Positions 47,200-57,272 of a stretch of DNA of 64,000 nucleotides are shown here, piece by piece. The stretch spans positions 62,001 through 126,000 of the forward strand of contig CADCXA010000016.1 in NCBI GenBank assembly GCA_902806565.1. The letters are read 5' to 3'. Made by a program: the position numbers and the translations under genes. How positions within the stretch are numbered: the stretch's first letter is position 1; every line of letters begins with the position of its first letter. The notes under the pieces were generated by a model. That model saw nothing but the letters and a program-made list of their open reading frames with translations, had not been told where the DNA came from and ran no database searches. The stretch is from Hypoxylon rubiginosum. Taxonomy: Eukaryota > Ascomycota > Sordariomycetes > Xylariales > Hypoxylaceae.

Positions 47200-48452
47200 T
47201 TAACGACCTAATTGGTCGTTGGACGGAGACTGGTCCGTCCCCGGCTGGGCCTGGAAGATCTGAGGCCGATGTTGTCCGTCCCGACATCCAGGCTCGCCTT
47301 TCTCCCTTCCGCAGCAGGACCACCGGTTAGAGACCGTTTCGAATATCCCATCCTTGTGCAAAATATTCGTTGTGGATCTCGTGGTGTGGACGACTCCGTG
47401 GTGCTCTACACAAACGTTAGCAGATACAATTGAGTCTTGTAATGTTACTCACCTTTAACTTTGGGGCATCCGTAATTGTTTTCGCGATCGTAACTGGCCC
47501 CGCACATCCGGCAGCGTAAGCGACCAGGCTCCGGAAGCGGGAAAGAGGAAGGATTGTGTTTGCTCTCCTCTTCCTCTTCTATTCTCTCAACCTCTGCCCT
47601 TATCTCCTCCCTCCACATACGTATTTCTCGCGCTTCTTTTTGCCTTTCTAGCTCTTCTTGCTGCATCCTCCTACTCTCCACTAGGCGTTGGTTTCGCGCC
47701 GCCTTGCGGGTTGCTGCCACCTCTTTGGCTCTCTTCTTCGCCTCCTCTCGCCGCTGTCGCTCCTCCAAGACGCCCCTGGGATATATAGGCACACCTTTAT
47801 ATCTCTTGGCAGGCGGGGCCTTAGGTTGACCATCCGTTTCTCTTTTGTCTGAAGACGGCGGCATTGGCGACTTTGTCTTATCGCCAGTAGACGGTGGCTT
47901 AGGCGGAGTTCCCTTGTCTGAGGGAGACGGCTTCGCAGACGAAACAATGTTATTTTCCGATGCCGGAGACGGTAGCTTTGACGATGATACGTTCTCCTTG
48001 GGGAGCGGCGATGTAGGAAGTGCGATTGAATCCTCAAGAGGCGACTGCGTGGTGGGCTTTGCTCCGTCCGAGGGAGGCGGTCTCTCAGGCGATTTAGCCT
48101 TGCTTGCCGCGGATGGCAACTTGGACGTATTCTCTTCGCGAGCCAGATCCACTCGCGACTCGGCTTGGTCTACAGAAGAGGGTTCTGTGCGGGAGGACAT
48201 GTTCTCTACTACAGACGGCGATGACGCCTTATTCTTGAGAGGCGATGACATGGGTTTTGCCTCGTCAGTCGGAGAGTGATGGCCGGGTGAACTTGTCTTG
48301 TCTGTCAAAGAAGGGAGTTTCGACAATGCAACATTCTGTTCACGAAGTATATCTGTTGGCGACTCGGCTCGGTCTACGGGGGGTTTTGCCTCGATTGCCG
48401 AAGACGGTAGGTTTGATGCCACCACATTCTCTTGGGAATTAGATGATGACAT
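47200..48452 (-). CDS. Disordered protein with C-terminal CHORD-like zinc-binding module
   Basis: Two exons, split at a GTGAGT donor near 47450 and a TTGTGTAG acceptor near 47408, end at the TAA at 47200-47202. The start at 48452 (MSSSNSQENVV) was chosen because sequence upstream is hydrophobic and unlike the rest. The first ~210 residues are Ser/Pro/Lys-rich repeats of KLPS, KSP and SPTD type, predicted to be disordered. A highly charged coiled-coil follows (EERQRREEAKKRAKEV to RAEVERIEEEEESK). The C-terminus reads RCRMCGASYDRENNYGCPKV, then EHHGVVHTT, NRWSCCGREKG and EPGCRDGQH: C-x2-C...C...HH...WSCC...C...H, the ligand order of a CHORD-type zinc module. CHORD proteins are co-chaperones of Hsp90/Sgt1; the resemblance is in motif only, so the function is open. 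Confidence 0.75.
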
Positions 48453-49690
48453 TTTGTCATAGGCAAGAGATAGTGGCGTGATCTGTGGTCGATAATAGAG
48501 ACGTAAGAATGTATGTGAAGACAAAGTGTATGGGAGAAGAAGAATATGTGAAAGAAGCGAGGTGGGGAAAAGGTGTGCAAGTTGGCCGGGGATGAATTTG
48601 TCAAAATCAAAATAAAACAAAATAAAGCAGTGCTGTAATGCTCCTTCCTTAAAGTCCAGAGTCTACAGGTGGAAGTTCATATCTCCCAGCGACCCAGCAA
48701 CCCAGCAACTCTACAGGCCTGCAGCCCAGCAACCGTGATTATGAGGAACACGCCTACAAATTTGTTCTCAACCAATTTAATACCGTGTACCCGTACCTAC
48801 CTCCTAGTGGAATAACTACCGCACATTGTACCTAGTACATTAGTTACTACGATACTACCCCTTGGTACCTAGGTAGCCACTAAGCATGAGCACCTACCAA
48901 TATCTACACTTGAGACGGTCACCTAGAAGGTACCAGGATTAGGACACAATTTTGGAGACTATTTCAGGCTTGGGAAGGAGGTTTAGAATCACATTAGAGC
49001 GCTGATGTAGGCATAACACCTGATATGAATTTCTATCTACATATGTAGCTAGGCCTTCGTAAATGTTTCTATCCCCAAGGTCAGGTATGGTCCTAAATCT
49101 AGATCCATCTCGATAAATTAATATTCACTACCAACCACTACCAACAGCTACCAAATACGAGTTTCAAATTCCTACCTACACCTCGATATTTATCAACGCT
49201 AATACAACCATAATACAGGTAATCATGCGACCTTTGGTTTCGATCTTTTTAGTCTAGATATATACAATACTGCGGCGAAGGTGGACTCTGGCCCTTAATC
49301 ATTGGTGAATTAAGTAAGTTAAATGCTTGTTAAAAAATTTTATAGAAAAGGGGTAAAAGTTAGAGATCATCTTAGAGATCATCTGAAGTGTAGACACAGG
49401 TTCGAGGAACGACCTTAGATCACTTGAGTACCTATGTACATATCCAAGTATACTACTTGACCTGGTACTAGAAAATCAAGTAATAAACACCTGGGTACAT
49501 AGGGTAGCAAGTAAAGTAGCGCCGGTAGAGTATAAGAAGCCCTGAGGTACGGTACGTTCGTGCAGTCTCGGGTGCCTTCCAGTAGATATAGATAGGAGAC
49601 AAGTACCAAAGTCCCATCCATGCGTGCTGATTGGTAGGTACCTGGTTTCCTAAGAAACAGAAAATATTTTACGCAAGCATAGGTACTGGG

Positions 49691-50037
49691 TGAACCTTGG
49701 GGCTGTTGCGTTGCACTAACTACAGCAGGTGGGTTGGGTTATGGTTATGTAGGTAGATTAGGAACTAAAATCCCATAACACACAACATACCTACTCTGGG
49801 CAAGTGGTTCGGGTGTTAAACCGTACTGCAAAATATTGGGCCCAGGTTATCGCGGAGCACTTGCCCCGCCCTCGGAGTTGGAAGGTTGTGGTTCGACGCC
49901 AACGTCGAGCAACATTAGAGGGGGCATTTTCAGCTCACAGATAATCTTGAGGCACTTTTAATCCCAATTATCAACCATGAGCAATGCAACACGTTTTTTT
50001 TTTCTTTTTTCTTTTTTTTTTCTTCTAAACATACTCT
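49691..50037 (+). repeat. Structured repeat family, copy 1 (SINE-like, tRNA-box motifs, T-rich tail)
   Basis: It opens with AACCTTGGGGC, then a GTTGGGTTAT word, CACACAACATACC, and a box A-like TGGGCAAGTGGTTCGGG at 49797-49813. A box B-like GGTTCGACGCC follows at 49890-49900, then AACGTCGAGCAACATT and a GAGGGGGC word, and it ends in a long T/C tract (about 49994-50022) and AACATACTCTC. GGGCAAGTG (49798-49806) pairs exactly with CACTTGCCC (49858-49866). TCGACG and CGTCGA (49893-49908) form a hairpin with a CCAA loop. Confidence 0.8.
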
Positions 50038-50073
50038 CGAAAAGGAATTTATATAAGTTAGATATATAGCTAT

Positions 50074-50352
50074 AAGCCTTAGGTTGGGAGATAGGACTAG
50101 CACAATAAGTTATATAAATAAATTAGATGCACGAATTTTACAGCACACAACATACCTGCTTTAGGCAAGTGGTCCAGGTGTTGAACCGTACTGCAAAAGA
50201 TTGGTCCTAGGTTATCCAGGAAACGCTTGCCCCGCCCTCGGAGTTGGAAGGTTGTGGTTCGATGCCAACGTCGAGCAACATTGGAGGGGGCACTTTTCAG
50301 CTTAAACGCTTTTTTTTTCTTTTTTAGAAAAAAAGAACATACTCTCCGTAGG
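50074..50352 (+). repeat. Structured repeat family, copy 2
   Basis: It has the same order of words as copy 1: AGCCTTAGGTTGGGAGA, GGACTAGCAC, CACACAACATACC, box A-like TAGGCAAGTGGTCCAGG (from 50162), the identical CTTGCCCCGCCCTCGGAGTT block, box B-like GGTTCGATGCC (50256-50266), then GGAGGGGGC, a T tract (about 50309-50325) and AACATACTCTC. Copies 1 and 2 are nearly identical from the CTTGCCCC word to the box B hairpin. Confidence 0.82.
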
Positions 50353-51135
50353 AAACTTTGTGGCTATTTCGTTATTATAACACAAGGCAACACCGGTCGT
50401 GATATTCTTCAGTACTATTCGTATTACGTCGATATGCGAGCTTCTCGCATTAGTATTTTTATCTGTACGTGTTTATTGTACAAACAGCTCTTGTAAATTC
50501 AAGGTAATTTAGTGTATATCCATAAGGCTTCCCTTGTAATATTCTTACTTCTACTGTTCTCTAGGGCCGCTTATACATGATAAGATTATGCATAGTACTA
50601 TGAGTCGATAGATATGAGAGGCTTTTGGAAGAGCAACATGCTAGGTAAGATCAACTATCAACTTCTCTTTATTTCATTAGTACTGCCACAATTTCACCGG
50701 CCAATCAGATACTTAGAATCGCCCCGCACTTTTCGACCTTTTCCTTTGCGATTCCATCGCTCCAGGCCTGGGAATAATGCAAATGGAATAGAAAGGTCAC
50801 GCAAAACGAGCTCTATCAAACCATATAAATTATTACTCTTTTTAAGAGGTGGTGGAAATGATTAATTGATTCTACGAAGAATTCATCGGACGTGCGCTGA
50901 GGTGTGGCTAGCCAATCAGAGCCCGACTCCTGTGGCGTAAAGGAAGCTGGCGACAGGAACCCCCCCCCCCTTTCCCCGGCCGAAGGACGGGTCACGCAGC
51001 TAGTTAGGAGATATAATAGTGGTAGCCCGCACAAGTATAAGAGGTAGTAAGCGTGCCTATATACCTATATGCTTACCTACCTACCTAGGTAGATAAATAA
51101 GTACATACTTATTAAGCTGCTAGGGGAAGGCGGAT

Positions 51136-51425
51136 AAACCTTGGGCTATCGCCCGGGAGACAGGACTAGCACGTTGGGTTATATGTATAAATTCTTTACA
51201 ACACACAGCAAGGTTTCCTTGGGCGAGTAGCTAAGCGTTAGATCGCGACGAAAATATGCTAAATTCTCTCAGAGCTGCGCCCCTTACACCCTCAAGGGAC
51301 TGTGGTTCGATGCCAACGTCGAACAGAAAATTTGGAGGGGGGAACTTTCAGCTCGATGCTAACATTGAGCATTGTGAGCAGGTGGTTCATTTTCATTTTC
51401 ATTTTCATTTTTCTTTTAATTCAGC
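51136..51425 (+). repeat. Structured repeat family, copy 3 (diverged)
   Basis: It has AACCTTGGGCT, GGACTAGCACGTTGGGTT, ACACACAGCAAGG, box A-like TTGGGCGAGTAGCTAAGCG (51219-51237), box B-like GGTTCGATGCC (51304-51314), a GGAGGGGGGAAC word, then a second, altered copy of the hairpin (51351-51370), and a TTTTCA-repeat T-rich tail (about 51388-51420). It is more diverged in the middle than copies 1 and 2, but keeps all the box and hairpin positions. Confidence 0.75.
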
Positions 51426-51930
51426 ATATAATTTATAAGTTTATCATCATAACATATCCTTGAAAGGTACAGACAATGTCCTATTCAAAAGAAAATCACC
51501 TCGATTTCCATTATGTTAGAGCGTTATGTCATATCCACATATCCTCCATCAAATGCATGAGCCCTCGGCGTATATATGAGTTATACTAGATCGTAATCAC
51601 CACCGCCTAGCTCTGAGATCCTAAGTCCCTGACAGATATATTTTCTTCTGTCCCTAACCTATCCACCCATACCCCTTTTCTCCCTCTCACTCGCTATCTA
51701 TATGACAAGAAGAAAACTGATTTGTTCAAGTAATCCAACTCCAGGAATCGCCCTTCAAAACACGACCTCACATATATTCTCTACCAGATCACTCTATTGC
51801 TAAAAAGAAACGGAGACACCAGCTCATGTTGGGTGGGCCTATATACGTGCGAGGCTGCAATGTCGAGCACCTCTCTTGAAGCCCACCGGACCAAAATATT
51901 CATTTCCCAGAGCTTGTCTTGTAGTCGTTA

Positions 51931-52344
51931 CTACGGTCGTCCTTTTTGACGCTTGTAGTCATGCTGCATTGACGAGCCCTGGGTTGCGTCGGATGGGGCT
52001 GCGTATTCAGACTTCCAATTTTCCTTCGGCGTCCCGCAGGTTTTTTCGGCATCGACTTCACCGAGTGCATGATATGGGCCATCCTGATCTTGGTGCCGCA
52101 TCCAAATCTCTGTATTATTGCTATAGTCGCTTGAACATTTCTGCTTCGTTTGGCTCGCTTGCTGCTGTGTCCACTGGTCCCGAGATACGGAAATCATTGC
52201 TGGCCCAGTCCTTGACCCTTCGGAATTGGACTGTCCTATCGAGTATTAGTGAGTCCTAATAAGCCAGAGGGTATTTGGATTACCGTGCAAGTTATTCGAC
52301 TTCTCTTTAGTTATGGAGCCCTTTGAAGAATCTTCGGGAGACAT
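51931..52344 (-). CDS. Possible small hydrophilic protein, two exons, orphan
   Basis: The ATG at 52344 opens MSPEDSSKGSITKEKSNNLH. An intron at 52283-52236 (GTAATC donor, CTCACTAATAC branch site, GATAG acceptor) keeps the frame, and exon 2 (52235-51931) continues GQSNSEGSRTGPAMISVSRD to a stop after KRQKGRP: 121 residues, Ser/Asp/Gln-rich, no signal peptide, helix or known motif. The convincing intron is the only positive evidence. It could be a lineage-specific gene or chance. Confidence 0.35.
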
Positions 52345-54452
52345 GTTTCGTAGTAATGTCTTGGGTTAGAAGATGAAGACGGGCTTTTATGTGGCAATAA
52401 GAGTAAACATCCCATATATATTCTTCTTCCATAACATTATGCCAGAACTGATGAATATGATAATGTACTTGCACCTGAGAGCGGGAATGAGCAGAGTTTC
52501 GGCGATTGGTCTCCTTTTTATACCATTAGGGAGATTATCTGCTGAGGTCTAGAGTCCGGCAAGGCTTTTTGGACGTACTGAGAACACATCGGCTCACTAA
52601 ATGAGCAACTTCTCATAGCGCATGTCAAAGTATCATAATATGTGAGGAGGTCAGACGGGCTGATGCAGGTTAGATATCGCGGAGGCGTTCTTTGAGCAAC
52701 CTGAAGCCCATCATTCCATGCGTACATACCTTGGTATCCTCATCGGACCGGGGATAATAATGGGCTGGCTGTCAGAGGGCGTTTATCTCACTTCGAGGCT
52801 ATCAGATGTCCTCGCATCACTGTTGCTATTGCAGGTAACTCGGCGTTACGACTACTTTCACCATGATTTTGTAGCTCTTATTTCTCTGGGGAACAGGTCG
52901 GATCCTATTCCAAGACACAACCTCTGCCAATATGCTATTATATGTATGACTACGAATGCGAGATATCCTATCATGTGAATATAATACGTTAGTAGCCATT
53001 GCAATTTATCCTGCTAGCCATTATGAGAAACATACGCGGAGCAGCCCAGCCAGCCCCTGATCGCTCTATATCAAGAGCTGATGTGCTTGTAAGAAGAGCA
53101 GCCAAAACGATACCTGCTATTTATGCATCGGCTACCGAACCTCTGGTAGCCCCGGCGAACTTGAGTCAAATTTCCAGTCGCACAAAGGCGTTAATGATAC
53201 ATGTACGCTCCCAGCGGTAGGTTGCATTACTCTAAAGGCAAGTTAAGGTTATCCGAAAGGGCCGAGGTAAATCGAACGATTACTAGGTATCCGCTCCCTA
53301 CGCCCAATTACTTCTCCTGTATAGGTATCTTTACATCTCCGAAAGGAGTGCAGTGGCCGTGGATTTCCCAAGGCGTCGTGGCCCTGTTGCAACGACTCCT
53401 GCTCCCAATCCAAGAAAAGTTATCTTATCGCTAGGGGGCTGTTTGGTGCATTCAGGGGTCACCCAGATAGCATTGGGGTGCAATTCGCAGCCTCCCTACC
53501 TAACTTAGATTCACATAGCACATGAAGTCATCCACCTGTAGGCTGTAGTTCTCTCGTAAGCATTACGAGAACGCGTACACACCTAGGTGTGGAGCTTGGC
53601 ACGCATAACCTTGGACCAAGTGATCCCACAGCCGACATAGATGGTGAGAGGGCGAATCGTCATGTTTCTGCTGCCTTCTATTCACGTCGGTTTGCCCTAA
53701 ACAATCATGAGATGTTAGGAGTCTAGTTGCACGACGGCTGGCCTCGCCGCGAACTCTCCGAGACAGCTATATGCACATGGGCTCGAAAGTATCTACAGTA
53801 CAGTACCTATTCTACAAGACGATGGGAATTTCCTAAAATTTGCCTCTACTCGGAGTTTTTATGACATCAATTGCGGCCAGCCTCGGGTAAATATCGATGC
53901 TGTACTACAGGTGAGGAGTCTTATCATCCCAGGTGCCTCGGCATCATACCAGGCCAAAGGGGGTAGGAAGATGAACAAGGCCAGCCCCCCTCTCTCCCGA
54001 CACATGTCAGTCGCGCGTCATGTTTGAACCTGGTCGTGCAATGTTTCACGAGCCTCTATCGATCCAGATGACGTATTCGTTCTCTACGAGGCCAAATATT
54101 CACCCCGAGGCTTATCTGGGTACCCAGGTACTCTCGGATTCGTGCATATCATAACATCGAGCCCCTGAATATTTGTTACCTTGAATGAAATATGATTGGA
54201 TTCTAGACCGCAGCACGAGAAATTACTATCTCTGTCGGACGAGGGTATTCGGATGCCTTAAACAGGTCTGTGGCCAAGATGACGAAATTTATCCCCAAAA
54301 ATCAGTAGATCTAATGGCTTGCCTCACCGGGCTGGCAGTAATCGCTCCTTGATCGATTTCGGTACGTTTTGAGCAGCCTCGGTAAAAGGAACTTAGGTCA
54401 TCTGCGTCTACCCTCCTCGGTATCAAGATTCGAAAGCCGATGACATGCTGCC
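52345..54452. other. Gene-free region, nothing recognisable
   Basis: About 2.1 kb. Short open frames at about 52,500-53,430 lack coherent domain sequence in any frame; remains of an old gene are possible but cannot be identified. No repeat or RNA was seen. Confidence 0.5.
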
Positions 54453-56338
54453 TTATTCCTTCTTCTCGAACGTTTCCTGTGCCAATGAAGGTTCGCCACT
54501 GTCATAGACATCTGTTTGAAACTCCACCGGGATAATGCCTAACTTCTCCGCCTCCTTGGCGGTAAAGGTGCCGTAAACATCGGCTTCATCGTATTCGCCC
54601 ATCCCCGCGACAGGAAACAGCTTGTTAAGACCGAAGAAGATGGTAGCGCTAGTGAAGAAGCCTGAGTGACAATACGGCGTTAGCAAGTTGCCGCTCGAGC
54701 CCGCGTCTCAAATGTACTACTATTGACTGTACTAACCTATGAAGAACGCCATAAAATATAGCTCGAACAGGGCCCTAGGTGCATTCGTATCTTGGTTGAC
54801 GGTGACGACAAGGCCGCCGATGGTAGGAACCCATCCGCAAACCCAGGCGACGATTGCCCGCCAATTGACGCCGTTCCAGTACCAATACGAAGAGTTCGTG
54901 CTATTGTATAGATGAGTTAAACGGATTTTCCGCCCGCGGAGGAGGTAGAAGTCGACCGCCATGAGGCCGATCATCGGCGAGAGGAAGACGGAGAAAGAGC
55001 TGAGGACCTGGATGAAGGTGACCGCTTTGTTGACAAGTTGCCAAGGCTGCACGATCCAGGCGGCGATGAAAGTAATGATGGCGCCTCGTCGTATGTTGAT
55101 GTAGCGAGGCCACATACCGGCAAGATCGATGCCGCCAGCGACTGCATTGCCGCAGATGTTCTCGAACATGCTAGTGAGTCCGAACCCAAAGGCAAGGAAG
55201 AACACGCCGGCGCGAGCTGCCGAGGAGCCGTCTCCGTTCTCCATCATCCTCATCAACAGGTCCGGTGGGTTCCAATATACCTCGCCGTATATCTTCTGGG
55301 CCGCGCTGGTCGTCACAAGTCCGACGACGCATACGAGAACGCCGGTGATCCATCCCGACGTGATCGTCCCAATCACGTATGGCCTCCAGCCTCGCGAATA
55401 CCGCGAGAAGTCGGATCCGTTGGTGATTCCTGCCGTGATGCCTCCGATTGTCTGATTGATACCAGCCATCATGAGCCAAGATATATTCCACTGCGACCCC
55501 TGGGGGAGAGCCACGCCGGTGGTCAGAAGAGGCCCGGCACCGTGCGCCGTTGACAGTGACCATATCATGATGGCAATCATGCCCAAGGCACTGTAGATGG
55601 TCGTGAATAGGAATGGGGTCTTGAACTTCTCTGGTGCGAGCCACAGGAGCGGTGTAGACAAGAACCAAAAGACAACGAAGCCGACAAATTGGTCACCGGT
55701 GGCGGGAAGGCTCTCGGGCAGGAAATTTCCCATCTTGGCGAACGACGGCCAGATAGCCGTCAAGCACACCGCGACAAGCCGTCCGCCGTTCCAGCATTGG
55801 ATCGCGTTCCAGATAAAATTCAACAGAATCCGCTGTAGTAGGGGAATGTAACTCGCCCTCAAACCCCAGGTGTACCGATTCTGGATGGTGAAGCCGATGT
55901 GCCATTTCAGACCACACCACGCGATTAGGGTGGAAAATCCAACTATCAAGGCGCGACCGATGATGATGATCGCAAGAGCTTGGGCAGCCGATAATCCTTG
56001 GGCTATGTGATTGTTTAGAACCAGGAGACTAATGACTGTTATTTGGAGCCTCACTCACTCAAGAAACTGCTTGGAGTCTGCCAGTTGGTGATGTTTAAAG
56101 AGGAAAGAGTCCAAAAGCCATAGTAGTGAAACCAACCTAGTCGCACTGTCAGCAGGGGCCGGAATTTCGTGTGCAACAATAGGAACTTTACAGACTTACC
56201 CCAGGTCCTTCGGCTCGGCGGTAGAGGTATCAGATCACGATTGCTCCATTGGTCAGTTTGCTCATGTTGGGCCGCGTCGCCGTGCAGGCGAATCTTCTCC
56301 TTGACACCCTCGAAACGAGATCTTAAACCAACGGCCAT
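54453..56338 (-). CDS. NCS1-family nucleobase/allantoin-type permease
   Basis: A plasma-membrane 12-helix carrier of the nucleobase:cation symporter-1 (LeuT-fold) family, which includes fungal uracil, allantoin, uridine and hydantoin importers. Four exons join without stops: MAVGLRSRFEGVKEKIRLHG to SRRTWG, then WFHYYGFWTLSSLNITNWQT, then TQGLSAAQALAIIIIGRALI to LYFMAFFIG, then FFTSATIFFGLNKLFPVAGM to the stop at 54453. Family signatures are NRDLIPLPPSRRTWG, CGLKWHIGFTIQNRYTWG and ITNGSDFSRYSR, which lines the ion/substrate site. The C-tail is acidic (GEYDEADVYGTFTAKEAEKL), typical of NCS1 tails that carry endocytosis signals. It faces a hydantoinase-like gene across a shared promoter, which suggests a cyclic ureide or hydantoin-type substrate. 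Confidence 0.88.
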
Positions 56339-57272
56339 CGCTGGTATGGAAGTTTAGATCGACAGGATAGGGATCGAAAGTCGAAGACCCGACTCAGTTT
56401 GACTGCGGCCTTGCTAGGTGATATACCGAGGGCTGCAAAGGTGGTTCAGCCACTCAGGCATGCAGGTATACGAATGTCACCTCCGAACCGAATCCCCGCC
56501 CCCCCGATCGGGTTGTTGTTCATTTCAAGTAGATCTAAGCGTCCAGAGATAACAGGTACCTAGGACAGGGTCGACATGATTTCTCGCAGATCTAACCAGA
56601 CCGGCCAATACCAGGACTGGCAGAGTTACAAGGGACGTATCAAGAATAGTCCCATCCCATGCTGCCGTAGTCTCGGAGTCAGTTGTCAAACGTAACATAT
56701 CTACCTCTTAACCTAGGTCTTGTCTCTTATCTGATTCGCCAAGTCGCCTAGTCTTCGACTGGACGATAGGTTACGACGCGCCACGGGGAATCTCCTCATC
56801 AATGTAACGAAATAACAGGACACACATGGTAGCATCGGCCCCACATCTGAAAGCGACGCGTGGTAGATAATATCTTATCTGATCTGCATCGATGGTATTC
56901 TTCACGAGCTGACGGATAACCCCATTCAGTTAGGTCCAGTTCGAAAAACGAGTCTATGAAAACCTAGCTCCTAGATATATGATGAATAATATGTGACTGA
57001 TAACTTGCACATACATACTATAAAAACATCTAGGCTATAGCAGCAGCGGATAGATATCTTACGTACTCCGGGTCCCTCCGCCGATTTTAGTTAGAGATAA
57101 GTTACGTAGCTTGCGGCCGAAGCCGGCTTTGGTACGAATAGACCGAGACCATTTATTTCTGAAACTCCGGCCGCCGCTTCGGCGCAGTGTAATTATTATA
57201 CCGTATATCAGGTCGTGGCAAAGCGAACCTATAAGCCAGGATCACATCACGTTGTAGGTAGTTAACAGGAAC
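56339..57272. promoter_or_regulatory. Divergent promoter with several GATA sites
   Basis: A 934-bp region between the NCS1 and hydantoinase start codons. AGATAA/TTATCT, the preferred core of AreA/NIT2-type nitrogen regulators, occurs at 56547-56552, 56727-56732 (reverse), 56865-56870, 56875-56880 (reverse) and 57095-57100, with further weaker GATA words. A palindrome CCCGATCGGG lies at 56503-56512. Nitrogen-catabolite control of both genes is inferred from this. Confidence 0.6.

Larger units (their letters stand above)
48453..51930. other. Gene-poor, repeat-bearing region
   Basis: No protein gene is visible. It contains TACCTAGGTA motifs (48,780-48,940 and 51,070-51,095), a tandem GATCATCTTAGA-type doublet near 49,360, three copies of a structured repeat (listed separately), and an A/T-rich remainder. 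Confidence 0.65.

Noticed and set aside
49797..49910. Functional tRNA gene within the repeat copies
   Set aside because: Box-like motifs are present, but the box spacing is too long, only about three T-arm pairs form, and no acceptor stem or anticodon arm fits a cloverleaf; a tRNA-derived repeat is the better reading.
52518..53434. Possible decayed protein gene
   Set aside because: Several short open frames on both strands, but no ordered domain fragments could be recognised in any frame.
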